A DNA stretch of 59,300 nucleotides, taken from Acidobacteriota bacterium. GTDB lineage: Bacteria > Acidobacteriota > Terriglobia > Terriglobales > Acidobacteriaceae. A program made the position numbers and the translations under genes. Where the stretch lies: the NCBI GenBank assembly GCA_021813745.1, contig JAKAJO010000042.1:1-59300 (forward strand). The letters run 5' to 3'. Below, piece by piece: positions 39,961 through 50,805 of this stretch. The notes below the pieces were generated by a model. It worked only from the letters and a program-made list of their open reading frames with translations, was not told the origin of the DNA and made no database searches. Positions within the stretch are counted from its first letter, which is position 1, and each line of letters opens with the position of its first letter.

Positions 39961-42383
39961 TTCGTGTTCTTGCCCAGGCCGAAGATCTTCTGGAAGATGT
40001 TGCGGTGGTCAACGGGGTGGTCACAGGTGTCAGTGGGAGCCGTGCCGTTCAGAAACGCTGCTTCGTAGTCATCCGGACAAGAGGCATCGGCGAGCAGATT
40101 GGTGGTTCTGTCGAGCGTGACGATCTGCACTCCATCCGGAGGTGTGAAGTCGTGCGCGTCGGAGTACTGCGGCAGGGCAACTGCACGCTTCATAAACTCG
40201 GCCCAGATGGGCGCGGCGGCGTGCGCGCCCTCCAGCTTGATGTCGGTGTAGTCGTCGTTGCCCACCCACACGATGCAGAGCAGATTTGTGGTGAAGCCGG
40301 CAAACCACGCGTCGTGGTCAGTGCCGGTTTTGCCCGCGGCCGGCGCGGTGAAACCCAGGTTGCGCACCCCGGCGCCGGTGCCGCAGTAGTCGCGCCCATC
40401 AATCTCACAAGGCTTGCCGCCGTTGCCCTGGAGCACGGCTTCGAGCATGCTGGTGGTCAGGAAAGCTACGCGCGGGTCAAGCACCTGGCGGGAATCCGGC
40501 GTGAAGTCTTTGATGACATCGCCTTGCGGGGTACGCACGCTGGCGAGCATCCACGGATTGAGGTGAAGACCATTATTGGCGAAGACGGTGTAAGCGCCGG
40601 CCATGTCCAGCGGTGTTGCATCATAGGCGCCAATGGCCATTGCGGGCGTGGGCTGGGCACTGGTGATGCCGGCGTCGCGCGCGAGCGCGGCAACTCGATC
40701 GAAGCCCACCATGCTGGCAAGAGAAATGGTGGCGTTGTTGTCAGATCGTTGCAGCGCGTAGCGTGCCGTAATCTCACCATAGTACTCGCCTTTGTAGTTG
40801 CGGGGCGTGTATTCCAGCGGTGTTCCGGCATCATAGGTTGTCTGCTGGTCGTTGAGCGGAGTGACAGGCGAGAAGAGCTTGTTCTGCCCTGGGAGCATGG
40901 TGCCTTCTACGGCCGTTTGGAAGGCCGCAGCGTAGACGAAGGGTTTGAAGATCGACCCGGTGGGTCGCTTTGCAACCGCATGATTGAGCTGCGATGCGCC
41001 ATAGCTGCGTCCTCCGACCAGCGCTAATACCTGGCCGGTGTGGGGATTAATTGCGACGAGCGCGACCTGCGGGTAGACATAGGGTTGCCCAAGTTTCTTT
41101 TTGCGCGCGTGCAGGCGGTCTACCTGAGCATCAATCTGTGGCATCGTCGCCTCGATCGCGATGGTGGCCGCGCGTTGCAGATCAGGATCGAGCGAGGTGT
41201 AAATTCGGAGGCCCTCTCGATTGAAGTCACGATCGCCGAGTTTCTGTGACAATTCATCGCGCACGAGATCGACAAAGTAGGGTGCTTCACTGGCGTCGAC
41301 GCTGGCGGGTGCAAGGTGCAGGGGCTCTTGCTTTGCCTGCTCGGCGACATCCTTGGTAATGGCGCCCGTTTCTACCATGGAGTCGAGCACGAGATTGCGA
41401 CGGTCGATGACGCGATCCGGATGACGAAAGGGGTTGAAGTAGCTGGGCCGCTGGATGATGCCAGCGAGCATCGCGCACTGGGCAAGGTCGAGCTGGCGGA
41501 CATCTTTGCCAAAATAGACTTGCGAGGCCTCGCCAAAGCCGTCAATTGAGAAGCTGCCGCGCTGTCCAAGGGGGATTTCGTTGGCATACATCTCAAAGAT
41601 TTGCTTTTTGCTGAAGCGGTGCTCCAGCTGAAAGGTAATGACGATTTCGATGATCTTGCGCTTGAAGCGCTTTTCGGGCGTGAGGAAGAAACCACGCGCC
41701 AGCTGCATGGTGAGCGTAGAGCCGCCTTGCTGCTTCTGGCCGGTGGCAATGTCTCGTAAGCCGGCTTCAAGGAGGCGACCGTAGTTCACGCCGCTGTGCT
41801 CGAAGAAGCGGCGGTCTTCAATGGCGAGGACGGCCTGAACGAGGTTCGAAGGGATTTCGTCGTATGTGACGAGGCGGCGCTTGGTGCGGTTGGCGTCTTC
41901 GCTCAGGCCTGTGATGAGAAGAGGTTCGAGCTCGTAACTGGAGAGCGGCCGGCCGTTGTCCCCCATGACAGAACTGACCTGGCCGCCGGAGATTGTGATG
42001 GTTGCAGCATCCTGAGAGTGATAGGACTCGGGGCCCGGATGCACGGTGATAGACTGCGCGTTCTGAACGAAAGAACCCATGGGCGCGGGCGGAGCGCCGT
42101 TGCTGCTGTAACCGGCCTCACGCAATTCGCTTGCGATGAGCTGGACCGTCAGCTTCTGCCCGGGGCGAACTTCGCGCGGAGCCGCGTAGATCTTGGCCGT
42201 GTTGGCAAAGAGCGGCTCCTTGAGCCGAGCGTCCACCACACCCTGATATTTGAAGTAGTAGTAAAAGAAGACACTTAAGCCGATGAGGCCGACCAGAAGT
42301 ACACAGGCCAGAGCGGCGGCCAGCAACATGCGCCCAACGGAGATGCGCCCGGTCTTTTGAGGAAGTTTAATTTTGACCTTCAT
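39954..42383 (-). CDS. Class A penicillin-binding protein (transglycosylase/transpeptidase)
   Basis: 809 residues: a short cytoplasmic tail, one membrane anchor (LLAAALACVLLVGLIGLSVF), and a small domain resembling the UB2H/PBP1B linker. The GT51 glycosyltransferase follows (AIEDRRFFEHSGVNYGR with catalytic Glu, QGGSTLTMQLARGFFL), then the transpeptidase with TGSIFKPF (active Ser in SxxK), SDN in QRSDNNAT and KTGT. It polymerises and cross-links peptidoglycan in the periplasm. The overall order and the N-terminal insert fit PBP1B-like enzymes better than PBP1A. GGGAG precedes the ATG. It follows proS by 24 bases. Confidence 0.93.
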   Translation of the reverse strand: MKVKIKLPQKTGRISVGRMLLAAALACVLLVGLIGLSVFFYYYFKYQGVVDARLKEPLFANTAKIYAAPREVRPGQKLTVQLIASELREAGYSSNGAPPAPMGSFVQNAQSITVHPGPESYHSQDAATITISGGQVSSVMGDNGRPLSSYELEPLLITGLSEDANRTKRRLVTYDEIPSNLVQAVLAIEDRRFFEHSGVNYGRLLEAGLRDIATGQKQQGGSTLTMQLARGFFLTPEKRFKRKIIEIVITFQLEHRFSKKQIFEMYANEIPLGQRGSFSIDGFGEASQVYFGKDVRQLDLAQCAMLAGIIQRPSYFNPFRHPDRVIDRRNLVLDSMVETGAITKDVAEQAKQEPLHLAPASVDASEAPYFVDLVRDELSQKLGDRDFNREGLRIYTSLDPDLQRAATIAIEATMPQIDAQVDRLHARKKKLGQPYVYPQVALVAINPHTGQVLALVGGRSYGASQLNHAVAKRPTGSIFKPFVYAAAFQTAVEGTMLPGQNKLFSPVTPLNDQQTTYDAGTPLEYTPRNYKGEYYGEITARYALQRSDNNATISLASMVGFDRVAALARDAGITSAQPTPAMAIGAYDATPLDMAGAYTVFANNGLHLNPWMLASVRTPQGDVIKDFTPDSRQVLDPRVAFLTTSMLEAVLQGNGGKPCEIDGRDYCGTGAGVRNLGFTAPAAGKTGTDHDAWFAGFTTNLLCIVWVGNDDYTDIKLEGAHAAAPIWAEFMKRAVALPQYSDAHDFTPPDGVQIVTLDRTTNLLADASCPDDYEAAFLNGTAPTDTCDHPVDHRNIFQKIFGLGKNTNQ

Positions 42384-42407
42384 GCGCGCTCCCTTGACCG
42401 GACGTTT

Positions 42408-44216
42408 TTATGCGTCCACCTGCGTGAGCAGTGCATCTTCCTGCACGCGCTCTTTGACCTGTGCGGCGACTTCGCCGAGCGGGACATCTACACTTGTGGA
42501 AGTTGCGCGGCGAACGAGTTCCACGACTCCGCTTGCGGCTTTCTTGCCCACGTTGATGCGGTAGGGGATGCCGACCAGATCTGCGTCTTTGAATTTGACG
42601 CCTGCACGCTCGTCGCGATCGTCAAGCAGCACGTCGAGACCCGCGGCTTCCAGTTCAGCCGCAAGCTCTTCGCCGGTCTCGCGCAGTGCCGCGTCGGCAA
42701 CATTGGTGACGGTGACGACGACGGTGAAGGGCGCGATGGAAGCCGGCAGCGAGAAGCCGTTGGCGTCGTTGGACTGCTCGATGGTCGCGGTAAGGATGCG
42801 CTCGATGCCGATGCCGTAGCTGCCCATGATCGGCGTGACTTCTTTGCCGTTCTCATCGAGCACGCGCGCGCCCATGGACTCGGAGTACTTGTAGCCGAGC
42901 TTGAAGATGTGGCCCACCTCGACGGCTTTGCCGACGACGAGCTTGCCGCCGCAGTTGTCGCCATGCTTGTCGAGGGCGGGGCAGGCTTCGCCCTCATTCA
43001 CGCTGCGGATGTCGGCCGAGAGCGTCCAGGTGAAGTCGCGGCCGGGCGTGACGTTGCGCAGGTGATAGTCGAGCTTGTTCGCACCGCAGACCATGTTCTT
43101 GCGGCCTTCGAGGGATTTGTCGATGACGACGGTGAGGCCTTCGCCGAGCGGCCTGGCATCATGCTTGAGACCAACCGGCCCAAGATAGCCTGCGGGGCCG
43201 TTCATGAACTGCGTGAGTTCCTCGGTCTGCATGGTGCGAAGCTCTGCTGCGCCGATGGCGCCGAGGAGTTTGGTCTCGTTCACCTGGTGGTCGCCGCGCA
43301 GAAATGTGGTGACGCCGTGCCAGGAGTCCTTCGCGCCGTTGGCGCCGCGCTTGAGCGCCATGTACGCCACGCACTTGATGTCGGAGGCCGGCGAGATCTT
43401 GAAGAAATCCGCGACGTCGGTGATAGCCGCGCAGCCGGGCGTGTGGACGAGCTCCGGCTTGCCGTCGCTGGTGGGCTCCATCTCGGTGACAGGTTCGAGG
43501 CGCGATGTGGCTTTTTCAAGATTTGCTGCGTAGCCGCAAACCGGGCAGCTTGCAATGAGGTCCTCGCCCGCGTCGGTGTAAACCATGAACTCCTGCGATT
43601 GCGAGCCGCCCATTGCGCCGGAGTCGGCTTCAACGGCCACGAACTTGAGGCCGCAGCGCGTGAAGATGCGGCGATAGACGGCGTCGTGCAGGTCAAAGCT
43701 CTTGTCGAGGCCGGCCGGATTGAGGTCGAAGGAATAGGAGTCCTTCATGGTGAACTGGCGCACGCGGAGCAGACCGGACTTGGGCCGCGGCTCGTCGCGG
43801 AATTTGGTCTGAATCTGATACCAGATCTGCGGGAGCTGCTTGTAAGAACGCAATTCGCTGCGTGCAATCGAGGTCATGATCTCTTCGTGGGTCATGCCCA
43901 GGCAGAGGTCCGCGCCCTTGCGGTCTTTGAGGCGGAACATGTTTTCGCCCATGCCGGTCCAGCGGCCGCTCTGCTCCCACAAATCCTTAGGCAAAAGAGC
44001 AGGGAGAAGAAATTCCTGACCGATCTGATCCATCTCTTCGCGGACGATGGCGATGATCTTGTTCAGCGAGCGCTGGCCAAGGAAGAGATAGTTGTAGATG
44101 CCCGCGCCAAGCTGCCGGATGTAACCGGCGCGGAGCAGGAACCTGTGGCTGGCCACTTCGGCGTCTGCCGGGGCCTCGCGAAGAGTGGGCACAAAGAGCT
44201 TGGACCAACGATGCAT
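42408..44216 (-). CDS. proS: Prolyl-tRNA synthetase (bacterial type with editing domain)
   Basis: 602 residues. Class II synthetase with motif 1 and 2 regions ([39 protein letters not shown]) and motif 3 [16 protein letters not shown]. The INS editing domain lies between motifs 2 and 3 (about residues 230-400), which marks the long bacterial form able to clear mischarged alanyl-tRNA(Pro). The anticodon-binding domain is C-terminal. The ATG at 44216 begins [16 protein letters not shown], matching the usual family start; an 18-codon upstream extension is unlikely. Confidence 0.96.
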   Translation of the reverse strand: MHRWSKLFVPTLREAPADAEVASHRFLLRAGYIRQLGAGIYNYLFLGQRSLNKIIAIVREEMDQIGQEFLLPALLPKDLWEQSGRWTGMGENMFRLKDRKGADLCLGMTHEEIMTSIARSELRSYKQLPQIWYQIQTKFRDEPRPKSGLLRVRQFTMKDSYSFDLNPAGLDKSFDLHDAVYRRIFTRCGLKFVAVEADSGAMGGSQSQEFMVYTDAGEDLIASCPVCGYAANLEKATSRLEPVTEMEPTSDGKPELVHTPGCAAITDVADFFKISPASDIKCVAYMALKRGANGAKDSWHGVTTFLRGDHQVNETKLLGAIGAAELRTMQTEELTQFMNGPAGYLGPVGLKHDARPLGEGLTVVIDKSLEGRKNMVCGANKLDYHLRNVTPGRDFTWTLSADIRSVNEGEACPALDKHGDNCGGKLVVGKAVEVGHIFKLGYKYSESMGARVLDENGKEVTPIMGSYGIGIERILTATIEQSNDANGFSLPASIAPFTVVVTVTNVADAALRETGEELAAELEAAGLDVLLDDRDERAGVKFKDADLVGIPYRINVGKKAASGVVELVRRATSTSVDVPLGEVAAQVKERVQEDALLTQVDA

Positions 44217-44338
44217 AAAAAGTGCGCGTAAACTTTCCCGTCCGAACGGGCGGACGCAAGGCGGAATCAAACAAACCTTATTCTAAATGTCGCACAGTGG
44301 TCAGCAGCTTATTCCGGATTCGATCTCGGCCAGGGCGA

Positions 44339-45334
44339 CTAAATCAGCTCCACGCCCCAGAGGTCATGCAGGTGCACCACGCCTTCCACGCGCTGCTCGG
44401 TGTCGACGACGACGAGCGAGGTAATTTTGCGCTCTTCCAGGATTGCCAGTGCCTTTGCGGCGAGTTCACCCGAGCCAATTGTTTTGGGATGGGGGTTCAT
44501 GGCTTCGCCGGCGGTCTTGCTGAGGGCCGCGCCGCCTTCACGTTCCAATAATCTGCGGAGGTCGCCGTCAGAGATGACGCCACGCAAGCGGCCGTCCTCC
44601 TGCACGGTGGTCATGCCGAGCTTCTTGGACGACATTTCATAGATCACGTCGGTCATTCCCGTCGTGGGCATGACCACAGGCACATTGTCGCCGGCGTGCA
44701 TGAGGTCGCGAACCTTGGCGAGTTGCTTGCCCAGCTTTCCGCCGGGGTGCAGTTCGGCGAAGTCCTCTGCACGGAAGCCTTTGCGGAGGCTCACGGCGAT
44801 GGCCAGCGCATCGCCCAGCGCCAGCATGGCCGTGGTGGAGGCGGTGGGCGCAAGGTTGAGCCCGCAGGCTTCGCGCTCCACGCTGCAGTCGAGCGCCACG
44901 TCGCTGGCCAGCGCCAGCGTCGATTGCAGATTGCAGCAGAAGCTGATGAGCGCGTCGCCTTTGCGTTTGAGCGTTGCCAGCAGCCGCAGGATCTCTTCCG
45001 TCTCTCCGCTGGCGCTGAGGGCGATGACGACATCGCCGGGCATCAGGACTCCAAGGTCGCCGTGCACGGCCTCGGCTGGATGCAGGAAGAGCGCGGGAGA
45101 GCCGGTGGAGCTGAGGGTGGCTGCGATTTTCTGCGCGATGACGCCGCTCTTGCCCATGCCGGTGACGACAACGCGGCCGTTGCCCGCGCCACAGCGGACG
45201 ACGAGGTCGACCGCGCGAGCAAAGTCTGCAGCCATTATGCCTTGTAGCCGGTCGGCCAGAGCATTGAGTGCGGCAGCCTCGGTGCGGACAAGGTCAGCCG
45301 GTTGCAATGTGCCTGGATCGTTCACAGCACTCAT
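44339..45334 (-). CDS. kdsD: Arabinose-5-phosphate isomerase (KdsD/KpsF)
   Basis: 331 residues that convert ribulose-5-phosphate to arabinose-5-phosphate for KDO and thus lipopolysaccharide synthesis. An N-terminal SIS domain (VVVTGMGKSGVIAQKIAATL, SSTGSPALFLHPAEAVHGDLG, ALSASGETEEIL) is followed by two CBS domains (near GMTTVQEDGRLRGVISDGDL and ERKITSLVVVDTEQ). The FAELHPGGKLGKQL linker is highly typical. It starts the minus-strand run kdsD-proS-pbp and is divergent from the thioredoxin gene with about 100 bases between. Presence implies an LPS outer membrane. Confidence 0.94.
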   Translation of the reverse strand: MSAVNDPGTLQPADLVRTEAAALNALADRLQGIMAADFARAVDLVVRCGAGNGRVVVTGMGKSGVIAQKIAATLSSTGSPALFLHPAEAVHGDLGVLMPGDVVIALSASGETEEILRLLATLKRKGDALISFCCNLQSTLALASDVALDCSVEREACGLNLAPTASTTAMLALGDALAIAVSLRKGFRAEDFAELHPGGKLGKQLAKVRDLMHAGDNVPVVMPTTGMTDVIYEMSSKKLGMTTVQEDGRLRGVISDGDLRRLLEREGGAALSKTAGEAMNPHPKTIGSGELAAKALAILEERKITSLVVVDTEQRVEGVVHLHDLWGVELI

Positions 45335-45435
45335 CGAAGTTTGATGATATCAGCTTTGGGGGGATTCGATTGCGGGGAGCGGTTTGGCGCGAAGGAGGCG
45401 CACTCGTACAATCAAAGCAGAGAGGTCCTTGTCCT

Positions 45436-46071
45436 GTGAAGCGTAATACCGTCGTTCTTTTTGTGGTTCTTTTTCTGCTGGCTGCCTTTGGCTGGGCTGG
45501 CTGGGCCAACTGGGAGTCGCGCAAGCAGGCCGCAGAGCGGGCGGCGGCGCTGGCTGCTCCGCCCGACATGATGTTGAGCGCAATGGGAGATTTGCCCCCG
45601 TCGATTGAGCCGATGCTGAATAAGCCTGCACCGGGCTTCACGTTGCAGGACCTGGACGGCAACAAGGTGTCGCTGGACAGCTACAAGGGCAAGGCTGTGC
45701 TGATTAATTTCTGGGCTACGTGGTGCGGGCCGTGCAAGATCGAGACGCCCTGGCTGGTGGATCTGCGCAAGCAATATGCATCGCAGGGATTTGAGATTCT
45801 GGGCGTGAGCGAAGATGATCTGGACTTGGGCGATAAGCAGAAGCTGAAGGAAGAGAAGCAGGGAATTGCGAGTTTTGTGCAGCAGATGCATATGCCGTAT
45901 CCGGTGCTACTGGACGGCGATCAGTTGAGCAAGCCCTATGGCGGTCTGGATGCTTTGCCGACGTCATTCTATGTAGACCGGAGCGGCAAGGTTGTGGCGG
46001 CGCAGGTGGGGCTTACTTCGAAGGACGAGATTGAAGGCAACATTCGCAAGGCACTGGGAGATACCAAGTGA
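45436..46071 (+). CDS. TlpA/ResA-type membrane-anchored thioredoxin
   Basis: 211 residues with an N-terminal membrane anchor (VVLFVVLFLLAAFGWAGWAN) and a periplasmic thioredoxin fold: PAPGFTLQDLDGNKVSLDSY, LINFWATWCGPCKIE with the CxxC pair, and the cis-Pro region LDALPTSFYVDRSG. It reduces periplasmic disulfides, for example in cytochrome c maturation. The GTG at 45436 immediately before the anchor, with AGAGAGGTC upstream, is chosen over the longer open frame that overlaps kdsD. Its stop overlaps the GTG of the DsbD-alpha-like gene (GTGA), so the pair likely works together. Confidence 0.88.
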   Translation: MKRNTVVLFVVLFLLAAFGWAGWANWESRKQAAERAAALAAPPDMMLSAMGDLPPSIEPMLNKPAPGFTLQDLDGNKVSLDSYKGKAVLINFWATWCGPCKIETPWLVDLRKQYASQGFEILGVSEDDLDLGDKQKLKEEKQGIASFVQQMHMPYPVLLDGDQLSKPYGGLDALPTSFYVDRSGKVVAAQVGLTSKDEIEGNIRKALGDTK

Positions 46072-46580
46072 GCCGGGGACGCGGATTGAAGTGGAGCGCA
46101 TTGTGCGGACTCCTGTGCATGGGCTATGTTGCAGCGAGGGGTCAGTTCCCCTTGCAGGGGAAGGCTGAAAGCAGCATCGGGCGGATGCCCTCCGTGACCT
46201 ATGAGTATCCGGAGCAGGTGGAAGTTCCGGCGGGAAAGCTCAGCGAGGTGCGGCTGCACTTTCGCGTTGCAGATGGGTTGCACATCAACTCACATACTCC
46301 CAAGGATTCGTATTTGATCCCGACAGTGCTGGCAATCCCAGCAAGCTCCGGTGTGCGGCTGCAAGATGCCAGGTATCCGGAGGGAAGCGAGTTCACGCTG
46401 CCCGTCGATCCGAGCACCAAGCTCAGCGTCTACACGGGTGAGTTCGCCATTACAGCACAGATTGTGGCGCAGCGCGGCAATCACCTGGTGCAGGGCACCC
46501 TGCACTATCAGGCCTGCGACAACAACCAGTGCATGCCTCCAAAGACAATCCCCGTGGCCATTGACGTCGAAGCCAAGTAG
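46068..46580 (+). CDS. Periplasmic DsbD alpha-domain-like protein
   Basis: 170 residues with a signal-like start (WSALCGLLCMGYVAARG) and one immunoglobulin-like DsbD N-terminal domain: VTYEYPEQVEVPAGKLSEVR, VADGLHINSHTPKDSYLIPT and a cysteine pair in LHYQACDNNQCMPPKTIPV that corresponds to the redox-active pair of DsbD-alpha. The DsbD membrane and gamma domains are absent, so this is a stand-alone module. The coupled TlpA/ResA gene just upstream is a plausible thiol partner. The GTG start at 46068 has GGGAG 7 bases before it. Confidence 0.85.
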   Translation: MSRGRGLKWSALCGLLCMGYVAARGQFPLQGKAESSIGRMPSVTYEYPEQVEVPAGKLSEVRLHFRVADGLHINSHTPKDSYLIPTVLAIPASSGVRLQDARYPEGSEFTLPVDPSTKLSVYTGEFAITAQIVAQRGNHLVQGTLHYQACDNNQCMPPKTIPVAIDVEAK

Positions 46581-46654
46581 CGTCCGCGTCACCCGAAGCG
46601 ATTGCGTTAGTGGCCGACAGGTGGGTATCGACTCCGTTGACAACTTCCACCAGA

Positions 46655-47797
46655 ATGGATGAGATGCTTCTCACCATTTCCATGGCTTCCTTTGTCGCAT
46701 GGGTGTACCTGATTGGATTCCGGGGGTCATTCTGGCGCTCAACGCAGGTTCTGCCTGTGTGCGTGCCGACCCGCGCGGCAAAGGTTGCTGTTGTGATCCC
46801 CGCGCGCAACGAGGCTGCGAGCATAGAGCGGAGTCTGGAGTCGCTTCTGCGACAGGACTATGCAGGGGAGCTGTCAGTTGTGCTGGTGGATGATGGCAGC
46901 ACGGATGGGACAGGCACAATTGCAGCGTCGCTCGCCAAAGATGCACGGCTCAAGGTTGTGAAAGGCTTGCAGTTGGAAGATGGCTGGAGCGGAAAGCTCT
47001 GGGCGGTTCATCAGGGGCTTGCGCAGGCAGCGGTGAAGGCGGCTGACTACGTGCTGCTGACGGACGCCGACGTGGAACACCGACCGGAACACATTTCGAC
47101 CCTGGTTTCGAAGGCAGAGGCGGAGGATCTTGACCTTGTGTCTGAGATGGTGCGTCTCCGATGTGAAACGCTTGCCGAGCGGGCGCTCATCCCGGCATTT
47201 GTGTTCTTCTTTCAGATGCTTTACCCGTTCGACTGGGTCGCCAGTTCTACGAAACGGGTGGCGGGAGCTGCGGGAGGCACCATGCTGATTCGGCGTGCGA
47301 CGCTGGATCGCGTGGAGGGCGTTACCCGCATCCGCGCGCGGCTCATCGACGACTGTGCGCTGGCGAAGGAGATTCAATCGGCCGGTGGAAGACTGTGGAT
47401 TGGCCACAGTGAGCTTGCAGCGTCGCAACGCGTCTGTGCAAATTGGCGGGACGTGGGGAACATGATTGCGCGAACGGCCTATGAACAGCTTGATCATTCC
47501 CCGTGGATCCTGCTGGGCTGCGTGGTGGGGATGACATTTCTCTATGGAGTCCCTCCCTTGCTGGCATTTTTGGCGAACGGGCTTCCACGCGGAATAGGAC
47601 TTCTGACGTGGGGTATGATGGCTGGCGTTTATCAGCCTACGCTGCGCCGTTTTCGCCGGTCGCCACTGTGGGGATTTGCACTGCCGGGGATTGGACTGTT
47701 TTATCTGTGCGCTACGGTCATTTCGGCAATCCGGTTCCATGCAGGGCGAGGAGGCGGCTGGAAAGATCGAGTTTACCCGGCACGACCTGCAGCGTAG
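46655..47797 (+). CDS. hpnB: Hopanoid-associated glycosyltransferase HpnB
   Basis: About 380 residues. GT2-family glycosyltransferase with VAVVIPARNEAASIERSLES, VVLVDDGSTDGT, the metal-binding LLTDADVEHRP, AGAAGGTMLIRR and a C-terminal membrane part. The ending RFHAGRGGGWKDRVYPA is characteristic of HpnB, linked to modification of hopanoid side chains. A hydrophobic helix precedes the catalytic domain and about three more follow it. No squalene-hopene cyclase or other hpn gene is in the window. The start is uncertain; the ATG at 46655 has only a weak ribosome-binding site, and others lie 9 bases on and 45 bases earlier (GTG). Confidence 0.87.
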   Translation: MDEMLLTISMASFVAWVYLIGFRGSFWRSTQVLPVCVPTRAAKVAVVIPARNEAASIERSLESLLRQDYAGELSVVLVDDGSTDGTGTIAASLAKDARLKVVKGLQLEDGWSGKLWAVHQGLAQAAVKAADYVLLTDADVEHRPEHISTLVSKAEAEDLDLVSEMVRLRCETLAERALIPAFVFFFQMLYPFDWVASSTKRVAGAAGGTMLIRRATLDRVEGVTRIRARLIDDCALAKEIQSAGGRLWIGHSELAASQRVCANWRDVGNMIARTAYEQLDHSPWILLGCVVGMTFLYGVPPLLAFLANGLPRGIGLLTWGMMAGVYQPTLRRFRRSPLWGFALPGIGLFYLCATVISAIRFHAGRGGGWKDRVYPARPAA

Positions 47798-47923
47798 AAA
47801 AGGGGCATGCGCGGACTGGATGTCCGGCGAGCTTGATGAGGCCGGGGGCAATCTGCAACACTTGCGTGGCTCGGCGCATGCGTGGATGGGGTGATGTGCG
47901 CGAATGGGTTGGGAGGTTCAGGA

Positions 47924-49012
47924 ATGGTTGGATGGAGATGCGGATGTGTGTGGGCACTGGCAGGTGCAATCGCGCTGGGAGTGTGTGCAGAGGCATCGGC
48001 GCAGTCAAATGGGGCTTCCGCGGTGACGACGGTTCCACTGAAGATTGACCGGCTGGATGCGGCCGCAGTGGACCGAATCATTCCCAAGAATGCAAGGCTC
48101 GAACGAGTGGCCACGGGATTCAAATGGGTTGAAGGCCCGGTGTGGGTTAAGGGGCGGCTGTTCTTTGCAGAGATTCCAAGCGACTCCATCCGAGTGTGGA
48201 CTCCCGGCGGGGGCGTGATGGTCTTCCAGCAGCCCAGTGGCTATCTGGGCAAAGCGCCGTATGGCGGCCCGGAGTCGGGCTCCAACGGAATGACGCTGGA
48301 TGCGCGCGGACGCCTGACGGTGGCCGGGCACGCACAGAGGGATGTGTACCGGTTCGAGTCGGTGAGCCCGAAGGGCGCGCGAACAGTGCTTGCAGATGCG
48401 TATCGGGGCAAAAAGCTGAATAGTCCGAACGATCTGGTGTATCGGTCAGATGGATCGCTGTATTTCACTGATCCGCCGTACGGACTGCGAACGCAGAGCG
48501 ACCAGGACAAAGAAAAGCAACTGAAGGTGAATGGTGTCTATCGGATTGACGGAGCTCTCCAGCACAAGCCGGGTGTGCCCGCAGATCAAGGGAGGGTGCA
48601 ACTGCTGGTGGGTGACTTGACGAGGCCGAACGGGATTGCATTTTCTCCGGGCGAGAAGTATCTCTACGTGGACAACTCCGAACCGAAGAAGATCTGGATG
48701 CGGTATACGGTGCGGCCGGATGGCACGTTGACGGATGGAAAGCTGCTGTATGACGCAACATCGGATCCGCGGGTGGGTGCGCCGGATGGGATGAAGGTGG
48801 ATGTGGATGGGAACATATACAGTGCCGGCCCCGGCGGAGTGTGGATTTTTTCTCCAGAGGGGAAGCCACTGGCGACGATTGTGATGCCGGAGCGTACGTC
48901 GAATGTGGCTTGGGGCGGTGCGGACTGGAAGACACTCTACATCACCGCGAGCTCGAGCGTGTATCGAATCCGGTTGAATATTGCGGGGCTTCCGGTGGTT
49001 CAAATGCGATAG
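47924..49012 (+). CDS. Secreted SMP-30/gluconolactonase-type beta-propeller
   Basis: 362 residues: a signal peptide (WALAGAIALGVCAEASAQS) and a six-bladed propeller with the SMP-30 pattern. Metal-site residues are expected from WVEGPVWVKG (Glu), KLNSPNDLVYRSDG and NGIAFSPGEKYLYVDN (Asn) and APDGMKVDVDGNIYSA (Asp), all present. Probably hydrolyses sugar lactones in the periplasm, though many members are untested. The ATG at 47924 has GGGAGG eight bases upstream. A strong terminator follows. No sugar catabolism genes are adjacent. Confidence 0.87.
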   Translation: MVGWRCGCVWALAGAIALGVCAEASAQSNGASAVTTVPLKIDRLDAAAVDRIIPKNARLERVATGFKWVEGPVWVKGRLFFAEIPSDSIRVWTPGGGVMVFQQPSGYLGKAPYGGPESGSNGMTLDARGRLTVAGHAQRDVYRFESVSPKGARTVLADAYRGKKLNSPNDLVYRSDGSLYFTDPPYGLRTQSDQDKEKQLKVNGVYRIDGALQHKPGVPADQGRVQLLVGDLTRPNGIAFSPGEKYLYVDNSEPKKIWMRYTVRPDGTLTDGKLLYDATSDPRVGAPDGMKVDVDGNIYSAGPGGVWIFSPEGKPLATIVMPERTSNVAWGGADWKTLYITASSSVYRIRLNIAGLPVVQMR

Positions 49013-49066
49013 CGGCGCGCCCAACAAGCGAAGCTTACTCGCAGTCGAAGGATGAGCGGGCGTTTT

Positions 49067-50773
<1,707 letters not shown>

Positions 50774-50805
50774 TGTATGAATACCTTCACTGCATCATTT
50801 CGCGC

